This document shows, in pieces, positions 43,940-53,690 of a stretch of 64,000 nucleotides of DNA. Below the pieces are notes generated by a model that was not told the origin of the DNA, made no database searches, and was given only the letters and a program-made list of their open reading frames with translations. Source of the DNA: Agriotes lineatus (lineage: Eukaryota > Arthropoda > Insecta > Coleoptera > Elateridae). A program made the position numbers and the translations under genes. Within the stretch, counting starts at the first letter, position 1, and the number at the start of each line of letters is the position of its first letter. The stretch spans positions 90,240 to 154,239 of the forward strand of contig CALNHX010003268.1 of NCBI GenBank assembly GCA_940337035.1. The letters run 5' to 3'.

Positions 43940-44280
43940 AGTCAGACCTCGCCGTTCGCGGCTTTGCGGTTCGCCAATTTGATTTTACGCGGGGAATCTT
44001 TGTGCTCCCTTTTCTTTGGCGTTCGCGGATATTTGCTTTGCGGTTCGCGGATGGAATTGCCAACGTTTACTGTTTCAACTTGCACACACTAATGGCTGGT
44101 CTTATGAAGGCCACTAATCTGACGTTAACTTTAATTCGCTGTTAAAATAAACTAAAGCGCATAAAAAATTTGTTTACTAATCAATAATGTGTCATAAGCA
44201 CCAACGTTTTGATGAGCTTTTGTTTATTTTAACAGCGATTTAAAGTTAACGTCAGGTTAGTAACCTTCATAAGTAAATAA
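43940..44280. mobile_element. Tigger-like terminal segment plus palindromic MITE, copy 3
   Basis: TA|CAGTCAGACCTCGCCGTTC then GCGGTTCGC-type repeats (to about 44090) resemble the ends of mammalian-type Tigger elements and match the arms of the 7201-8375 palindrome. From 44097 to 44280 lies the foldback with CTGACGTTAACTTTAATTCG and its complement. Its right flank AGTAAATAAAGCAGACGTA is also found beside the copy at 7886. Confidence 0.65.
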
Positions 44281-44894
44281 AGCAGACGTACAGTCATTTG
44301 GGGTAACTTTGAGCCACAGGGGTTAACTTTGCGCCACGAGTGGATTTTGCTTTAAAGCTACACAGCAAGTTTAATTTCCGTACAGGAATCTACAACTTTT
44401 GCTACTAATTATCCTACAACATTTGCACCGAAGATGGCGCAACAGATTTTTGGTTATCTGCTTTAGTTTCGGGGAAAAACAGTTTTATTTCTGGCGGTAT
44501 TTTGCGGGAGCTTCGGTCAGTGTTTTTCAAGTTGTTAAAAATATATATTGCAAGAAGGTGAGTTAATGAATTTATTTACATTTATATAGTTGCGTGACTT
44601 AAGATAAAGGTAATATAAATATCAAAAACTGTATATTAAATGGTTTTAAATAATATTAAAAAGAAATAGGTTAGATAATTCAAAGCGTTTTTCGCGGTAA
44701 CTTTGCGCCGGCTCAAAGTTACCATGATTGTGGTGCAAAGTTAGAGCAAATAAAATTTACATGACAAAAATTATATTTCAGTAATATATTATTAGCCGAA
44801 ATATTTTCAAAATTTTTTTATTCGAAATTTGTACGAACTGTGATACAATATATTCATTCATACAGAATTTATTATTTGCGTGCTAGGTTTCCAA

Positions 44895-46607
44895 ATGGGG
44901 AAAACAAAATTAAATCCTGGCGTTAGAAGATACGGTACCAAAAGCAGGTATACCGAAGAGCAATTAAAAAAAATTATTAATGATGTTAAATTGGGAAAAA
45001 TTGGACAACGAGAGGCTAGCCGACTTTATAATATTCCCCGGAATACTATTAGAAATAAACTCCAGGGCTTTCACCTCAAAAATGTTGGTAGGCCACACGT
45101 TTTCAGTGAAGCTGAAGAGGAAAATTTTGTACGCCATATTCTTATCCTTAGCGATTATGGACTTCCAGTTTCTATTTACGATGTCAGATGTATCGCAAAA
45201 TCTTATCTAGATACGTCAAAACGTAATATAGTACAATTCAAACACAATATGCCCGGCTGGGAATGGGGAAAATCATTTCTTAATCGCCACAAAGAAGTTC
45301 TGTCTCAAAAATTTGCCACCAATATAGCTCGCAAACGAGCACAGGTTGATGAGGAAGCAATTATAAATTTTTTTACTAATTTGGAAAAGGAAGTTGAAGG
45401 CGTTCCTCCGGAAAATATATATAATTATGATGAGACAGGTTTTCATGATGTACCATATAAAGGAAAACTGCTTTTCAGAAGAGCTTGTCGTCACCCGGAA
45501 CGAATACTAAATAGCACCAAATCTTGTTTTACCGTTATGTTCTGTGGTAATGCGAATGGTGAATTTTTACCTCCCTATATAGTTTTTAAGGGTAAACAAA
45601 AATGGTCAGACTGGTTACATGGTGCTCCTCCCGGTACAAAATTAAATATTTCTAAGAGTGGATGGATGGATGCTGATGTGTTTGAAGATTGGATTAAAAA
45701 CCATTTCGTGCCATACGCTCGACAAAAGGAGGGGAGAAAAGTTATTATACCGGACAACCTAGCCGCACACGTGTCGATTAATGTGTTAAAATTGTGTCAA
45801 GAGAATGATATACAATTCATTTTTCTCGTACCCAATTCTACCCATTTACTCCAGCCACTGGACGTTTGCTATTTTTCTTCATTAAAAACAGCTTGGAGGA
45901 AAGTTCTTCTTAGCTGGAGGCAAACACGTGAAGGTAAAAAAGTGGTGTCTTTGCCAAAATCATCATTTTCTCAGCTGTTAACACAGACTTTACAATTGGG
46001 AAATGATACCACTGCCTACAATCTTAAGAAAGGATTCGAAACTACAGGAATTTTCCCGCTCAATATTACAAGAGTTTTGGAGCGATTGCCGCAATACTGC
46101 AATCCAGTAAATACTACTGAAACTATTGGTAATGAGTTCCTGAAGTACCTAGACAAAACAAGAACATCCGATCTGGGGAAAATAACTCGAGCCAGGAAAT
46201 TTCGCCTGCCCGTTGAATCAGGCAAGAGCATTTCCGTTGAAGAAATGGAAGAGTATTATGCAAACAGGACAGCTTCTCTATTAAATCGTGGTGGTATAAG
46301 AACAAGAGGTGGCAGAATAAAGCGAGGTAGTTTGAAAACCAGAGGCAGTAGTAGGCGTTTACAAACAATTACAAGTAACATAAGTGTGGTACAAGAATCC
46401 ACTTTAAATGAAGAAATAGCTTCAACTGTTAGTTCCAGTTCTGAAGAACAAGAAAGAGAGTTGCATTTAGAAGAAGCTGATTTGCACGAAATTAATAAAG
46501 AAATTGATGAAAATCTTCAAGAAGAACATCCTGAAGAGGGAAACGTAGACATGCAAATTCAAATCCCCAAAGCAGTGGTGATCGGTTGGTACATAATGAA
46601 TCCATAG
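44895..46607 (+). CDS. pogo-like transposase, DDD domain intact
   Basis: About 570 residues from ATG 44895 (the open frame extends 15 bp further to a GTG). Residues 19-60 form a psq-type helix-turn-helix (KLGKIGQREASRLYNIPRNT), and a second HTH region with PHVFSEAEEENFVRH and MPGWEWGKSFLNRHK follows. The catalytic core has NYDETGF (D179), IIPDNLAAHVS (D287) and HLLQPLDVCYFSSLK (D323), the pogo/Tigger triad. A basic RGGIRTRGGRIKRGS region and an acidic tail follow. The likely function is cut-and-paste transposition at TA, acting in the nucleus on the terminal repeats. It ends at TAG 46605; a one-base shift near 46580 would continue into the next feature, so the protein is probably C-terminally truncated. 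Confidence 0.85.
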   Translation: MGKTKLNPGVRRYGTKSRYTEEQLKKIINDVKLGKIGQREASRLYNIPRNTIRNKLQGFHLKNVGRPHVFSEAEEENFVRHILILSDYGLPVSIYDVRCIAKSYLDTSKRNIVQFKHNMPGWEWGKSFLNRHKEVLSQKFATNIARKRAQVDEEAIINFFTNLEKEVEGVPPENIYNYDETGFHDVPYKGKLLFRRACRHPERILNSTKSCFTVMFCGNANGEFLPPYIVFKGKQKWSDWLHGAPPGTKLNISKSGWMDADVFEDWIKNHFVPYARQKEGRKVIIPDNLAAHVSINVLKLCQENDIQFIFLVPNSTHLLQPLDVCYFSSLKTAWRKVLLSWRQTREGKKVVSLPKSSFSQLLTQTLQLGNDTTAYNLKKGFETTGIFPLNITRVLERLPQYCNPVNTTETIGNEFLKYLDKTRTSDLGKITRARKFRLPVESGKSISVEEMEEYYANRTASLLNRGGIRTRGGRIKRGSLKTRGSSRRLQTITSNISVVQESTLNEEIASTVSSSSEEQERELHLEEADLHEINKEIDENLQEEHPEEGNVDMQIQIPKAVVIGWYIMNP

Positions 46608-46942
46608 AGGGCAACATAGAAGATATAGCAACCATAGAAGTGATTGAAAAAGAAAAATTCAAAAGAGATGATTTGGTTATTGTTCTGTATGACAATAAAT
46701 TGTATCCTGGAAAAATAAGTGACATCAAAATGATAGATTCTGAAATTAATTACAAAGTGAGTTGCTTGGAAAAAAAAGGTAGAACTTGGAAATGGCCCCT
46801 TTCTGAAGATTTGATATGGTATTCAGAAACAAATATTATTAAGAAGGTAGACCCTAATTCTATTGTTGCAATTAATAAAAGGGGAATGTTTAAGATCAAT
46901 GATAATTTGCTAGATGAACAAAATGCAATAATTTTTGAGTAA
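46535..46942 (+). pseudogene. C-terminal domain of the pogo-like transposase, out of frame
   Basis: This frame is open from 46535 and contains FKRDDLVIVLYDNKLYPGKI, NYKVSCLEKKGRTWKWPLSE, DLIWYSETNIIKKVD and RGMFKINDN. The same domain (KRMGEKFIWPNKDD) is present at the end of the other pogo-like transposase (10639-10406). It therefore belongs to the family's C-terminus, perhaps a small beta-rich interaction domain. It overlaps the main frame in a different phase. Without a frameshift or splice it would not be made, as no ATG lies near its start. Confidence 0.7.
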
Positions 46943-47669
46943 CTTTATTATAGAGTTGATTTTTATTTTATTGTTAATTATACTTATGCATACTTCAAAA
47001 ATATTATGTTTAATTTTATTTTTACTAAATATTAAAATGTATTTTTACTGTTCTTAATATAATTCATAAAAATAAATATCACATGTTTTATTATTACCTG
47101 TTTGAATGTTTTGATACTTAATAAATAGTGCTTTACACTGTGCGAATTTATTTAATAGTACATAAAACCAGTTAGGTTCATATTTTTTTTTATGTAAAAA
47201 TGAAACATTTCATATATTTGAAAAATGTGCATTATTATTAATTTGAACTACTTTTTTTCAATAAAAGAGTACAGAAAAATTTGTTCTTTAAATTGAACGT
47301 AAACTTGTATATTAAGTATATAATTTTGCTTCAACAAGCTTTCACACAGAAACATGTTCACCGATGTAAAAAATTCAAGGGAACACGATAGCGTGGCGCA
47401 AAGTTGCCTAGATGCACTCCATATGGTAGAAAACGCAATTTTTAGCTGTGTGGCGCAAAGTTATCCGACTTGGTGGTGTAACTTTGCTCCACCTTTTAAT
47501 TAAAGTTTTTTAATATAATTCACGTATTAATAAAGAATTAGTTCTGAAAAACTATTAATTTGAAGTGTGATTGATATTAATAAAATGAATTACAAAATAT
47601 AGGCTCAGCTGCAGAACACCAATAAATAAAAACAGACAAAAAGTGGTTCAAAGTTACCCTGAATGACTG

Positions 47670-48344
47670 TACATGAAGAATTCTTTTATTTGAAAAGTGT
47701 CAAAACAAGGACGTTAGACAACGTTTGCGTATCCCATACTTATTATTTTTATTTCAATGTAAAGCTTTTGCTGCGGTTCCTGCAATACACAAAAAACTAA
47801 AGGTTTTGTCCCAGATTTTGCGATAAATATAAATTTATTGTATCAATAATATGTATTTCAATTTCCAAAAAAAAGAATGGATTGGTAGAAGAGGAGCTGT
47901 TGAGCTGCCAAAAAGATCTGATCAATCCCTACTAGCTTATCGTTCTTGGGTTACATAGAAAGTAGTGTATACGGAAATACACATTAGCAGTTAGAGCATT
48001 TTAAACAACGAATACGGCAGAAAAGTCGTAGAATTACCCCTTTCTACAAGAACTATTATTTCTTATGGGTGATCAGGAAACTAACGGGCATCAGCTTGAA
48101 CATTTATTATAAGGTATTCATTTGTTGTCACTTTTTAGCTGTATAGTAAATTTGATGTATATTGATTAAAATCTCTCACTTTAGCTTACCTCCTAGAAAT
48201 ATATAATCACATAATCAGTTTGAATTGTTATAAGAACACAAAATACTTGTGGTTCCCTATTGGAGTATTAAGACGTAAACATATTTTGTAAATGTCCTCA
48301 AAAAATCTATTATACGAGGCTGTAAACATTCTGTACAGCTAGAA
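47670..48344. other. spacer, nothing recognised
   Basis: AT-rich sequence between the pogo-like element and GACA-array element B1. No open frame or repeat end could be supported. Confidence 0.4.
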
Positions 48345-49235
48345 AGAAAAAAATCTGAAAACGGTTTTACTCGGAACTTTCCTTACAAGTGGAAGTTGTT
48401 ACATTAAACAATTTTAGAAATGAAAGGAAACTAAGAGTAAAAATATTTTAATCTTCCTAATAATACTGAAACAATAGAATGAAACACTTGGTAATGCGAA
48501 TTACATCAATGATCAAATAAAAAATATTAACCGTGGTGGGATTCGAACGTCATCGCCTGTTAGTGCGATTTTACCGCTTGATCATTTGTCGCACTTTGCA
48601 ACGCTGTACCGTTTGGATCTGTGCCATGCAGCTCCATTAAACACAATGCACTTATTCGTTGTTCTTTTTGTCTCCCACAACATTTATTTTGTATTTATTG
48701 GGTCCATTTTCGTCAAAGGTAAAGCCTGAGCTATAAGGAAATTATTACTTCTATCTATTCCTCAGTTAAAGCACTAAACGAAGTTAATTTTTTAAGGTTC
48801 TCACCCCAGTCCAAAATATACCCTGCAAAGTATTACTACTTACAAGCTCTTGAGTTAAAGCAAAAATATGATAAATTGTATTTTTTTAGGTGCTCACCCT
48901 GTATGTGTTTTACCGATATTTTCTCGGTTTTATGCCAGGAAGGCATATAACCCGCATGCAATATATCGTCTTAATCCAGAAAACATTTTTTGGGTTATAC
49001 CGATAACAGGTACGCAGACCGACAGACAGATAGACAGGCAGACAGTAAACAGACAGACAGACAGACAGTAAGCAGACAGACAGACAGACATACATGCAGA
49101 CAGACAGACAGATGGGGTTGAGAAAACCTGTTTTTGTCATCTAGGGATTTTTAAACGTGAAGATCTGAAGAAATATCGGAAGATGATTTTTTTGCAATTA
49201 CAATACTTTCTTCATATTTTAGATGAGGACAGTAA
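48345..49235 (+). mobile_element. GACA-array element B1 with tRNA-like module
   Basis: The element begins near TTTTACTCGGAACTTTCC and has a minus-strand tRNA-like segment at about 48520-48605. It continues with GGTGCTCACCCTGTATGTGT, then TTGGGTTATACCGATAACAG leading into a (GACA)n array at about 49017-49111. After this come AAACCTGTTTTTGTCATCTA, AAACGTGAAGATCTGAAGAA and a terminal AATACTTTCTTC...AGTAAAG. The core AAACGTGAAGATC and the array position match family A, so A and B look like related subfamilies. Confidence 0.65.
48520..48605 (-). other. tRNA-like sequence inside B1
   Basis: The minus strand has TGATCAAGCGGTAAAATCGC (A-box-like) and GACGTTCGAATCCCACCACG (B-box-like, T arm). The spacing suits a tRNA with a variable arm, but I could not form a clean anticodon stem. 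It is treated as tRNA-derived repeat sequence. Confidence 0.4.
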
Positions 49236-49239
49236 AGAA

Positions 49240-50087
49240 AGCTCTATAGATCACAACAATGGAATAGATAAGGTTCTATTATCAAAAATAATTAATAATG
49301 TCACTACAAAGTAATAACTGTTAAAAAAATTTGTTGGACTCCGCAAAATATGCGGAGTAATTAAATCGCCCTATTCTTATTCCGAACTTTTCTCAAAACT
49401 AGATAATTCTAAGAGATAAGAAATTTGTTCCTCTGGATACATTACAATTGTATTTACTTTGTAATAATTTTTTCAACCACGTATAGAATAAAATTTTCCT
49501 TTATTTAATTTCACATAGGCGTTTAATTGTTGAGATATCTGTAAGAAGAATATTTTGCATAGTTGATCCTTCGAACCAGTCTAGGACTGATTACCCAGAA
49601 GAAGTTTCCATTTATACAATATTAGCTTCATAATTTTATTATGATAGAAATGTCAAAATCTCAACGGTATACCGATAGTAAACGTGATCCATATTTGGAA
49701 CAACTTTTTTGCAACCACAAAAATGTTGAAAGGTACGTATATGCTGCATGTGTTTAAAAAATGTGAATTATAATTCGAAATTACAAGTTTAATATATGTT
49801 CAACTCCGTGTAGCAAACAAATTTGACCGAACTACAGTTTTCCGGAAATAATAAGTAGTTATGAAAAATTTCTGACCAATATTTGGCGTTTAGGGTAAAA
49901 TAAGGGACAATAACGCCAGCTTAATATGAGCCACAATTACTCATAATTCTTAATCAAACATTTAATTTTTCAGGAAAGAGAATGTAAATTTTAAGATTTT
50001 GTTTCTTATAAATGTACTGCTCAAAAAACCTCATTATTCTAATGATATCTGATCTGTAAACTAGAACAATATGTTTCATTAACTCAC
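49240..50087. other. putative intron sequence of the arrestin-like gene
   Basis: AT-rich, with no repeat end or reading frame recognised. On the minus strand it lies directly downstream of the arrestin exon, so it should be intron. Confidence 0.4.
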
Positions 50088-50235
50088 CTATATACGCTCT
50101 GACGTCGTAGCTAGTGCCGATTGGAGCTCCGTTGTATTCCTTCGCAGGTACTAACTGTACGCTAGGTGGCGCCAAGGGAGTAATTTCCATACTAAACGGA
50201 TAAGCGTTAGGCCCCAACCTTTTCAGGAGAGCTTC
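50088..50235 (-). CDS. arrestin-family gene, one internal exon
   Basis: A 148 bp exon on the minus strand. The upstream intron ends TTGTTATTTTACACAG and the downstream intron starts GTGAGTT, both good splice sites. It begins in phase 0 and ends one base into a codon (49 codons plus 1). The translation EALLKRLGPNAYPFSMEITP, LAPPSVQLVPAKEYNG, APIGTSYDVRAYI matches the N-terminal arrestin domain around the conserved LG.NAYPF...PPSV.L...G.P.G..Y.V+A+ segment. Arrestins bind phosphorylated receptors and uncouple or redirect their signalling at the plasma membrane. LAPPSVQLVPA and GAPIGTSYDV differ from the visual and kurtz-type proteins I recall, so it may be a divergent insect arrestin. The other exons are not recognisable in this window, which implies long transposon-filled introns. 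Confidence 0.8.
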
Positions 50236-50894
50236 CTGTGTAAAATAACAATCGTGCTTTAATAACATTATACGAATACACTAGGGTTGCGAGATGACGT
50301 TAAGATGATTTCGCGGCTGTAAGGCAGATTATGAGTCTGCATTTTGTTACTAAAACTGATGACTTTAATTTGCTTAAATTTATGTGCTTATTAACTAAAT
50401 TGCATGACGCTAACTACCGGAAATTGTATTAAATGTTGAAGACAGAATATTCTAGATAAATAATTAGTAAGAAATTGTACAGAAAATTACGTAGAAATTT
50501 GGTTAGGAGAATTACAAAGTAAGAGCAAAAAATTTAGTTTAATCCAAATGACATATTTACAACGAAACTGTAATACAATCATGTTTTTATTTCCAAAAAG
50601 TATTGTTTGCTTAATAAAACGAATTAGTAGCATTAGCGACTTTACGCCTTGTTTAATTGTTAAATTGATATTGATAATCTTTATTACTTCTTCTATAAAT
50701 AATTACAATAAAGATATAATAGGTATCTATTTCATATAATTACAATCTACATTTACTCTCCACAGAGAATTCACAAAATCGATGGAAAACCTGCAAGTGC
50801 GTTATAGATTAATAATAATAAGAATACATTGATTCAACACATAAAAACTTAGATACTATAATTAAAAGAAAAGAAGAACAAAGAGAAAAATTCG
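50236..50894. other. putative intron sequence upstream of the arrestin exon
   Basis: AT-rich; the short open frame at 50548-50739 has no recognisable domain. Nothing else is seen before element B2. Confidence 0.4.
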
Positions 50895-51497
50895 TTAAAG
50901 GGTCTTTTACTCAGAACTTTCCCCGCAAGTGGAGATTGTGACACTAAACAATTTTAAAAAGAAAAATGTTGATAAAAATATCTTAACTTTCTTAATAATA
51001 CTGAAACAACATAAGGAAACACTTGGTTATGAAAATTAAACTAATTTCAAATTAAAAGGAACATTACTGAGTCGAGTTTCGCCTCTGACGTGGTTCACAC
51101 GTTGAGTTACCGTCCTCTTCTATCCCTTCCCTTGCAAAGAGTTTCGCGTCTGGCGTGATTAACACGTTGAGTTACCGTGCTCGTTTGCTTTTTCCTCCCG
51201 ATGAAGCCCCTTACGAAAGTGGCCAAAACTTTGAGTTTTTCGATCTTAATCATGACACGGTCCAATCCGGGAAGTCGTTTGTTACTTAATGACAATGGCC
51301 GTGAAAGCCTTAGAAATCAGTTTATGAGTTATAACGGCAAACAGACAGACAGACAAACAGACATACAGACGGAATTGAGAAAACCTGTTTTTCATCATCT
51401 AGGGACTCGGAAACGTGAAGATCATAGGAAATCTCGAAAGGTTTTTTTTTCGATTACAATACTTTCTTTTCGTCTTTTAGACAAGGGAAGTAATAAT
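50895..51497 (+). mobile_element. GACA-array element B2
   Basis: Starts with GGTCTTTTACTCAGAACTTT and contains two similar blocks GAGTTTCGCCTCTGACGTGG (51074) and GAGTTTCGCGTCTGGCGTGA (51137), each followed by ACACGTTGAGTTACCGT. It then has a short (GACA)n array at about 51342-51368, CATCATCTAGGGACTCGG, AAACGTGAAGATC and a 3' end ACTTTCTTTTCG...GGGAAGTAA. The paired blocks sit where B1 and B3 have tRNA-like sequence. Confidence 0.6.
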
Positions 51498-51974
51498 TGT
51501 GTGTTTAAAGGAGAACTATCGGCAAAACCGTTTTTCACCTTCCCCTCAGTACTAACGTATTGTAGGGTGTGCCGACTGTAACTGCATTAAATAACTTTAC
51601 AATTCGTTTCTGAATTGAGCACGATTTGGATTAGAAAACATATCAATTGCAGAATTAATCAATTTTGGTACAGTATATTTATAGCAACATTCACATTTAC
51701 TAGTTCTATGCTACGGTATGCTATACAGTTCTCTATTTCTAAGCATGATCTTATTACTGCATGAACCAGAACGTCTTACAAGTAAATCGGGCAAATATGG
51801 CGGTTCTCTCGAATTTAATATATTATAGAGCAGTGAACCATATAAAAGCGTAAACCTATTTTCTAGCTTCAAAATATTTAATTTGTTATAGTGAGCTGTG
51901 ACATGATTTCGATAAGATATTTAAAAATAAAATCTCTAACAAGAGTTCTGTAAAACTGTTTGTCATACTGGTAG

Positions 51975-52775
51975 TTAAAAAATCTGTAAAAGGGTTTACA
52001 CGAAACTTCCCTCGCCCGAATTCCATCAATTTGCAAATAACAAACTCCGTTCTCCGAGGCGAATGTTTCGAGTTAGTGTCTTGTGCGCCGCTAGAATAAC
52101 TGAACCACGGGTGTGTTCAAATTGGACGAGTTTCTGTTGTGTTATAAAGCACCATACTATTTTGCCTCATTTGTTTGTTAGCTCTCATTTTCACCAATGA
52201 TAAAGTTTGGACTATGTGCAAATTGTTACTTTTATGTTTTGCAAATAAAAAATTCCTTTGAGAAAAGTGAAAATGTAGTCCGCTAGGATTCGCACTCCGC
52301 ACTTCGCCGGTAGAATAACTGAGCCACGGAGTGTTCAAAGTGGACGAGTTTTTGCTGCATTGTATAGGACCATACCATTCTGTCCAATTTGTGATGTTGA
52401 CCCTGTATCTGTTAGGTTTAATTTTCGCCAATGATAAAGCCTGAGTTATGTGCAAATTATTACTTGTATCTATTTCTTAGGTAAAATAAAAATTAAAAAA
52501 AAAATTTTTTCAAGGTGTTCGTCCGGTATATATTTCTCCGAAACTTTCTCGGTTTCATGCCAGGTGGACATATAATAGGCACGCAAAATATCGTCTTCCT
52601 CCAACGAATAGTTTTTGAGTTATACCGCCAACAGACAGACAGGCAGACGGAATTGAGAAAACCTGTTTTTCGTTATCTACGGACCCTGAATCGCGAAGAC
52701 CTGAAGAAATCTCGGAAGGTGACTTTTTTGTAATTACAATACTTTCTTCGTCTTTTAGATGAGAGAAGTAAAGAT
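51975..52775 (+). mobile_element. GACA-array element B3 with tRNA-like modules
   Basis: Opens with AAAAGGGTTTACACGAAACT. Two antisense tRNA-like blocks follow; the second, at about 52275-52332, reads on the minus strand TCCGTGGCTCAGTTATTCTA then GAGTGCGAATCCTAG, i.e. A-box and B-box order. TTGAGTTATACCGCCAACAG leads into a short GACA tract at about 52632. The usual tail with GAAGACCTGAAGAAATCTCG and a terminal hairpin AGAAAG-like/CTTTCT follows. Confidence 0.6.
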
Positions 52776-52869
52776 ATAACATACTACACTAGCATAATCC
52801 ATAGAACATAAGATTAGCGTATTAACTAGGTTCCGCTTCATTTCTTGGTAATATCTTTCAAAATGTCCA

Positions 52870-53690
52870 CAATGTTTTTAATTTAACATCACACCGACTA
52901 CACTTTAAGTGATGTATTTTTCAAAATTCAGATTTTTGTCTAAAACCACTCCAAAATCACGAGAACTTTTGTTGTGCATCAATGCGGTATTATTTAGCAT
53001 TATAGAATTATTTGCGTGAAGAAAAACTTTATCGAGATCATATAGTTCGTAATGAGACACGTTACCACGTTTTTCTTAGTATTCTGCGATATGATGAAGA
53101 TTTTAAATAAGTTGTCTAGTAAGGATATCGATATTGGATGGTGCGCAGGGTTTATAATTCTGAGTATCATCAGCGTATAGGTGAACTATTTTTCAACACA
53201 TCAGGCAAGTCGTCAGTAAATAGTGAAAATAAAGGGGGTGTCAAAATAATACCGTGTGGTAATTCCGTTGATATAGTGTATACCCGTACTGCTCGAGCCT
53301 TAATTTGGCTGTCAACAAGTTATGATCATCGAAGGCTTTACTAAAATACAATAATGGTAGGTAAGTTACTTCGGAATTATCTATACTTCTAGCTATATCT
53401 GAAGTTATCTTGTTTAATGCAGTCGCAGTAGATAGCATACAAAATGTTATTTTTGTAAATGTGTAGCAGAAGTCGATTATTTGCAATTTTGTTTAGTACT
53501 TTTGAAAAAGCAGATGGAATGCCGATAGACCTTTTATCTTCAAAACCTTCCGTTAAACTAACTTTTGGAAGTGGTTATATTATAGCTGTTTTCCATATTA
53601 AGAACATAGCACAGGTGTCAAAAGAAAAGATAATAATATTAGTTAACTCAATCATACAAAACGTGTCAGGACATTTTTAAAGTTTACGAA
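52870..53690 (-). pseudogene. LINE 5 reverse transcriptase region (degenerate)
   Basis: On the minus strand, frames from 53690 downwards give IWKTAIITPL, SIGIPSAFSKVLNKIANNRL (start of RT), TATALNKITSDIARSIDNSE and VTYLPLLYFSKAFDDHNLLT (FSKAFD motif). Next come GVPQG- and LFTDDLPDVLKNSS-like residues, then DFGVVLDKNLNFEKYIT near 52900. The YADD box is damaged. The motif set (GVPQGS, FSKAFD, LGV.LD) points to a jockey/CR1/I-type LINE, unlike LINEs 1-3. Frameshifts are frequent. Confidence 0.65.

Larger units (their letters stand above)
44291..47669 (+). mobile_element. complete pogo-like transposon, 3379 bp
   Basis: The left end CAGTCATTTGGGGTAACTTT and right end (complement CAGTCATTCAGGGTAACTTT) agree at 24 of the first 27 positions and are flanked by TA. 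The motif AACTTTG(C/A)GCCAC recurs inside both ends (about 44325-44345, 44697-44745, 47390-47500). This mirrors the subterminal GTGACAC repeats of the other pogo-like element. The transposase gene is open over its catalytic part. The element is the youngest-looking autonomous candidate in the window. Confidence 0.9.

Noticed and set aside
48520..48605. Possible tRNA gene on the minus strand
   Set aside because: It lacks a proper anticodon stem and is embedded in a repeated GACA-array element.
49017..49111. Regular short repeats that could suggest a CRISPR-like array
   Set aside because: It is a GACA microsatellite with no spacers, in eukaryotic DNA.
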